Positions 62,791-64,000 of a DNA stretch of 64,000 nucleotides are shown piece by piece (position 1 is the first letter of the stretch; every line of letters begins with the position of its first letter). The notes under the pieces were generated by a model. That model ran no database searches, was not told where the DNA came from, and worked only from the letters and a program-made list of their open reading frames with translations. The position numbers and the translations under genes are program-made. Where the stretch lies: contig OZ024872.1 of assembly GCA_964017185.1 (NCBI GenBank), forward strand, positions 45,098,188 to 45,162,187, given 5' to 3'. The stretch comes from Rugalucina vietnamica (taxonomy: Eukaryota > Mollusca > Bivalvia > Lucinida > Lucinidae).

Positions 62791-64000
62791 CAGTCTGACA
62801 AAACTAACCTTCAACTTATCTTTTACACTGATTCATTTGTCGCTGGCATGTCGGCTTTTTAATTAACAGATACAACTATTTATTATCATTTCTCTCCCTC
62901 TTGAAATTCAAAAGGGAATAACTTTAAAAGGCATAAAGACAAGTTTCAACTAGAATGTCCATCATAACCATGGTAAACAAATATTAAGATAATATCAAAA
63001 ATAATCTCTGGGGTCGAGGCTCATGTCTTATATAGTTTTATATTCGTGACAACTATGCTAAGTGTAATTAATAGTGCTCAAATCGCCCGGAACTCCTGTC
63101 TCAATATGATCGTACTGTTTAGGTGGGACGTAAAACACCAATAAAAGATACCAACAGAATCTTACTGAAGAGGACAGAGATAGATCACTGGATGGCAAAA
63201 CATTGAGTAGGCCTATTTGTAAACATACCTGTAGGAATGACTATTTAACAATGGATATTGACCAGAGTTTCAAATTGTATAAGATAAGATCTGTTTAGAC
63301 AAGTGAAGTGGTAAGTCCTAGATCAACCAGTTTATCGTCCGATGGACCGATTTATGGACTGATATTGTTAGTTGTCCATCTGTTTTCAATATAAACATCG
63401 ACCCCGAGGTTTTATGAAATCATAATGGACATATGCATTTTATTCGTTTGAGATCAACCAAGTAACTCGTTTAAACGCATCAAGGTCGGTGGGTTAATTT
63501 GGAAATATTGTGAAATTAGTTTCGGAATGTGGATATTCATGTTATCTAAATTTTCCGGCATCAATCATTTATGAATCTCGGGTATGATTTTCAGATATTA
63601 CCAAGCAGTGTAGATATGGATTGAATCAGATTCAAAATAATGTTTATTGGATCCGAGGTTTTACACAAGTATATCGACAGACATACAATGACATACAATG
63701 AGTATGTATAATTCAGGTGAGTCGGCTGTCGACATACCGAGACATGAAACCCATATCGTTATACTCGCACGAAAGTAACCTTTTGCGTATTACAAATGGC
63801 TCGGTCGACAGCACACTTGCTCCCATGGTATCTGTACCGACCTGGTGCTAAACCTAGCTTCTCTTACCAATGTTTAATATATTTGGTCCCATTTAGATAA
63901 TAATAGTCTTTGTATCAACTACCATGTTGAAAGTTGTAAAATTTCAGTAATTCTCTCTGGCTCTATGTTGCCAAATCTAAAGGGTCACTGACGAGACTTT
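62791..64000. other. Sequence upstream of the first resolved dynein exon
   Basis: No exon or strong repeat recognised apart from a SINE-tail-like GTGGGACGTAAAACACC near 63124. Presumably dynein intron, with N-terminal exons beyond 64000. Confidence 0.4.

Overview
This is invertebrate animal DNA, most likely a mollusc and probably a bivalve. That is an inference from intron-rich genes, AT-rich introns, tRNA-derived SINEs ending in a GACTGGGA(C/T)(A/G)TTAAGCC-type tail, and a very high load of short palindromic inverted-repeat elements. Nothing looks bacterial, and there are no operons or CRISPR arrays.

Two protein-coding loci are supported. (1) Positions 1313-2916 on the + strand hold a complete two-exon class A (rhodopsin-like) GPCR of 335 residues. 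(2) Positions 7951-61551 on the - strand hold the central part of an axonemal dynein heavy chain. I resolved 42 exons (41 firm, one tentative first exon), and every splice phase joins without a stop. Together they give about 7.6 kb of coding sequence and about 2,540 residues. They run from the tail/linker region (DHC_N2) through AAA1-AAA4, the stalk with its microtubule-binding domain, and into AAA5. The N-terminal tail should lie beyond position 64000. AAA6 and the C-terminal domain do not appear between 1 and 7950 on the - strand. Either they lie beyond position 1, so the GPCR gene is nested antisense in a dynein intron, or the dynein locus is broken. The closest families I can recall are DNAH6 and DNAH14, but I cannot separate them without a search.

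The most unusual observations are in the dynein gene. The exons carrying the Walker A motifs of AAA1 and AAA2 are each followed, in the next intron, by a tandem array of copies of themselves: four well-preserved 156-bp copies plus one decayed copy for AAA1, and three decayed copies for AAA2. The motor also carries three low-complexity insertions. One is Ser/Thr-rich, next to AAA2 Walker B. One is a basic insertion of about 157 residues between AAA2 and AAA3, spread over four small exons. One is about 50 residues, after AAA3 Walker A.

The rest is introns packed with repeats. Family A is a GAGCCGCC-ended palindrome of about 235 bp with 4-bp A/T target duplications (more than 20 copies). Family B is a palindrome of about 280 bp, three copies of which sit within 25 bp of exon borders. 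Family C is a set of long composite elements with tandem cores of about 165 bp, GACG-rich tracts and a GCTCACCTGAG/CTCAGGTGAGC end. Families D-F and several single foldback elements also occur, along with SINEs and two long microsatellites. Nested insertions give a relative age order for several of them.
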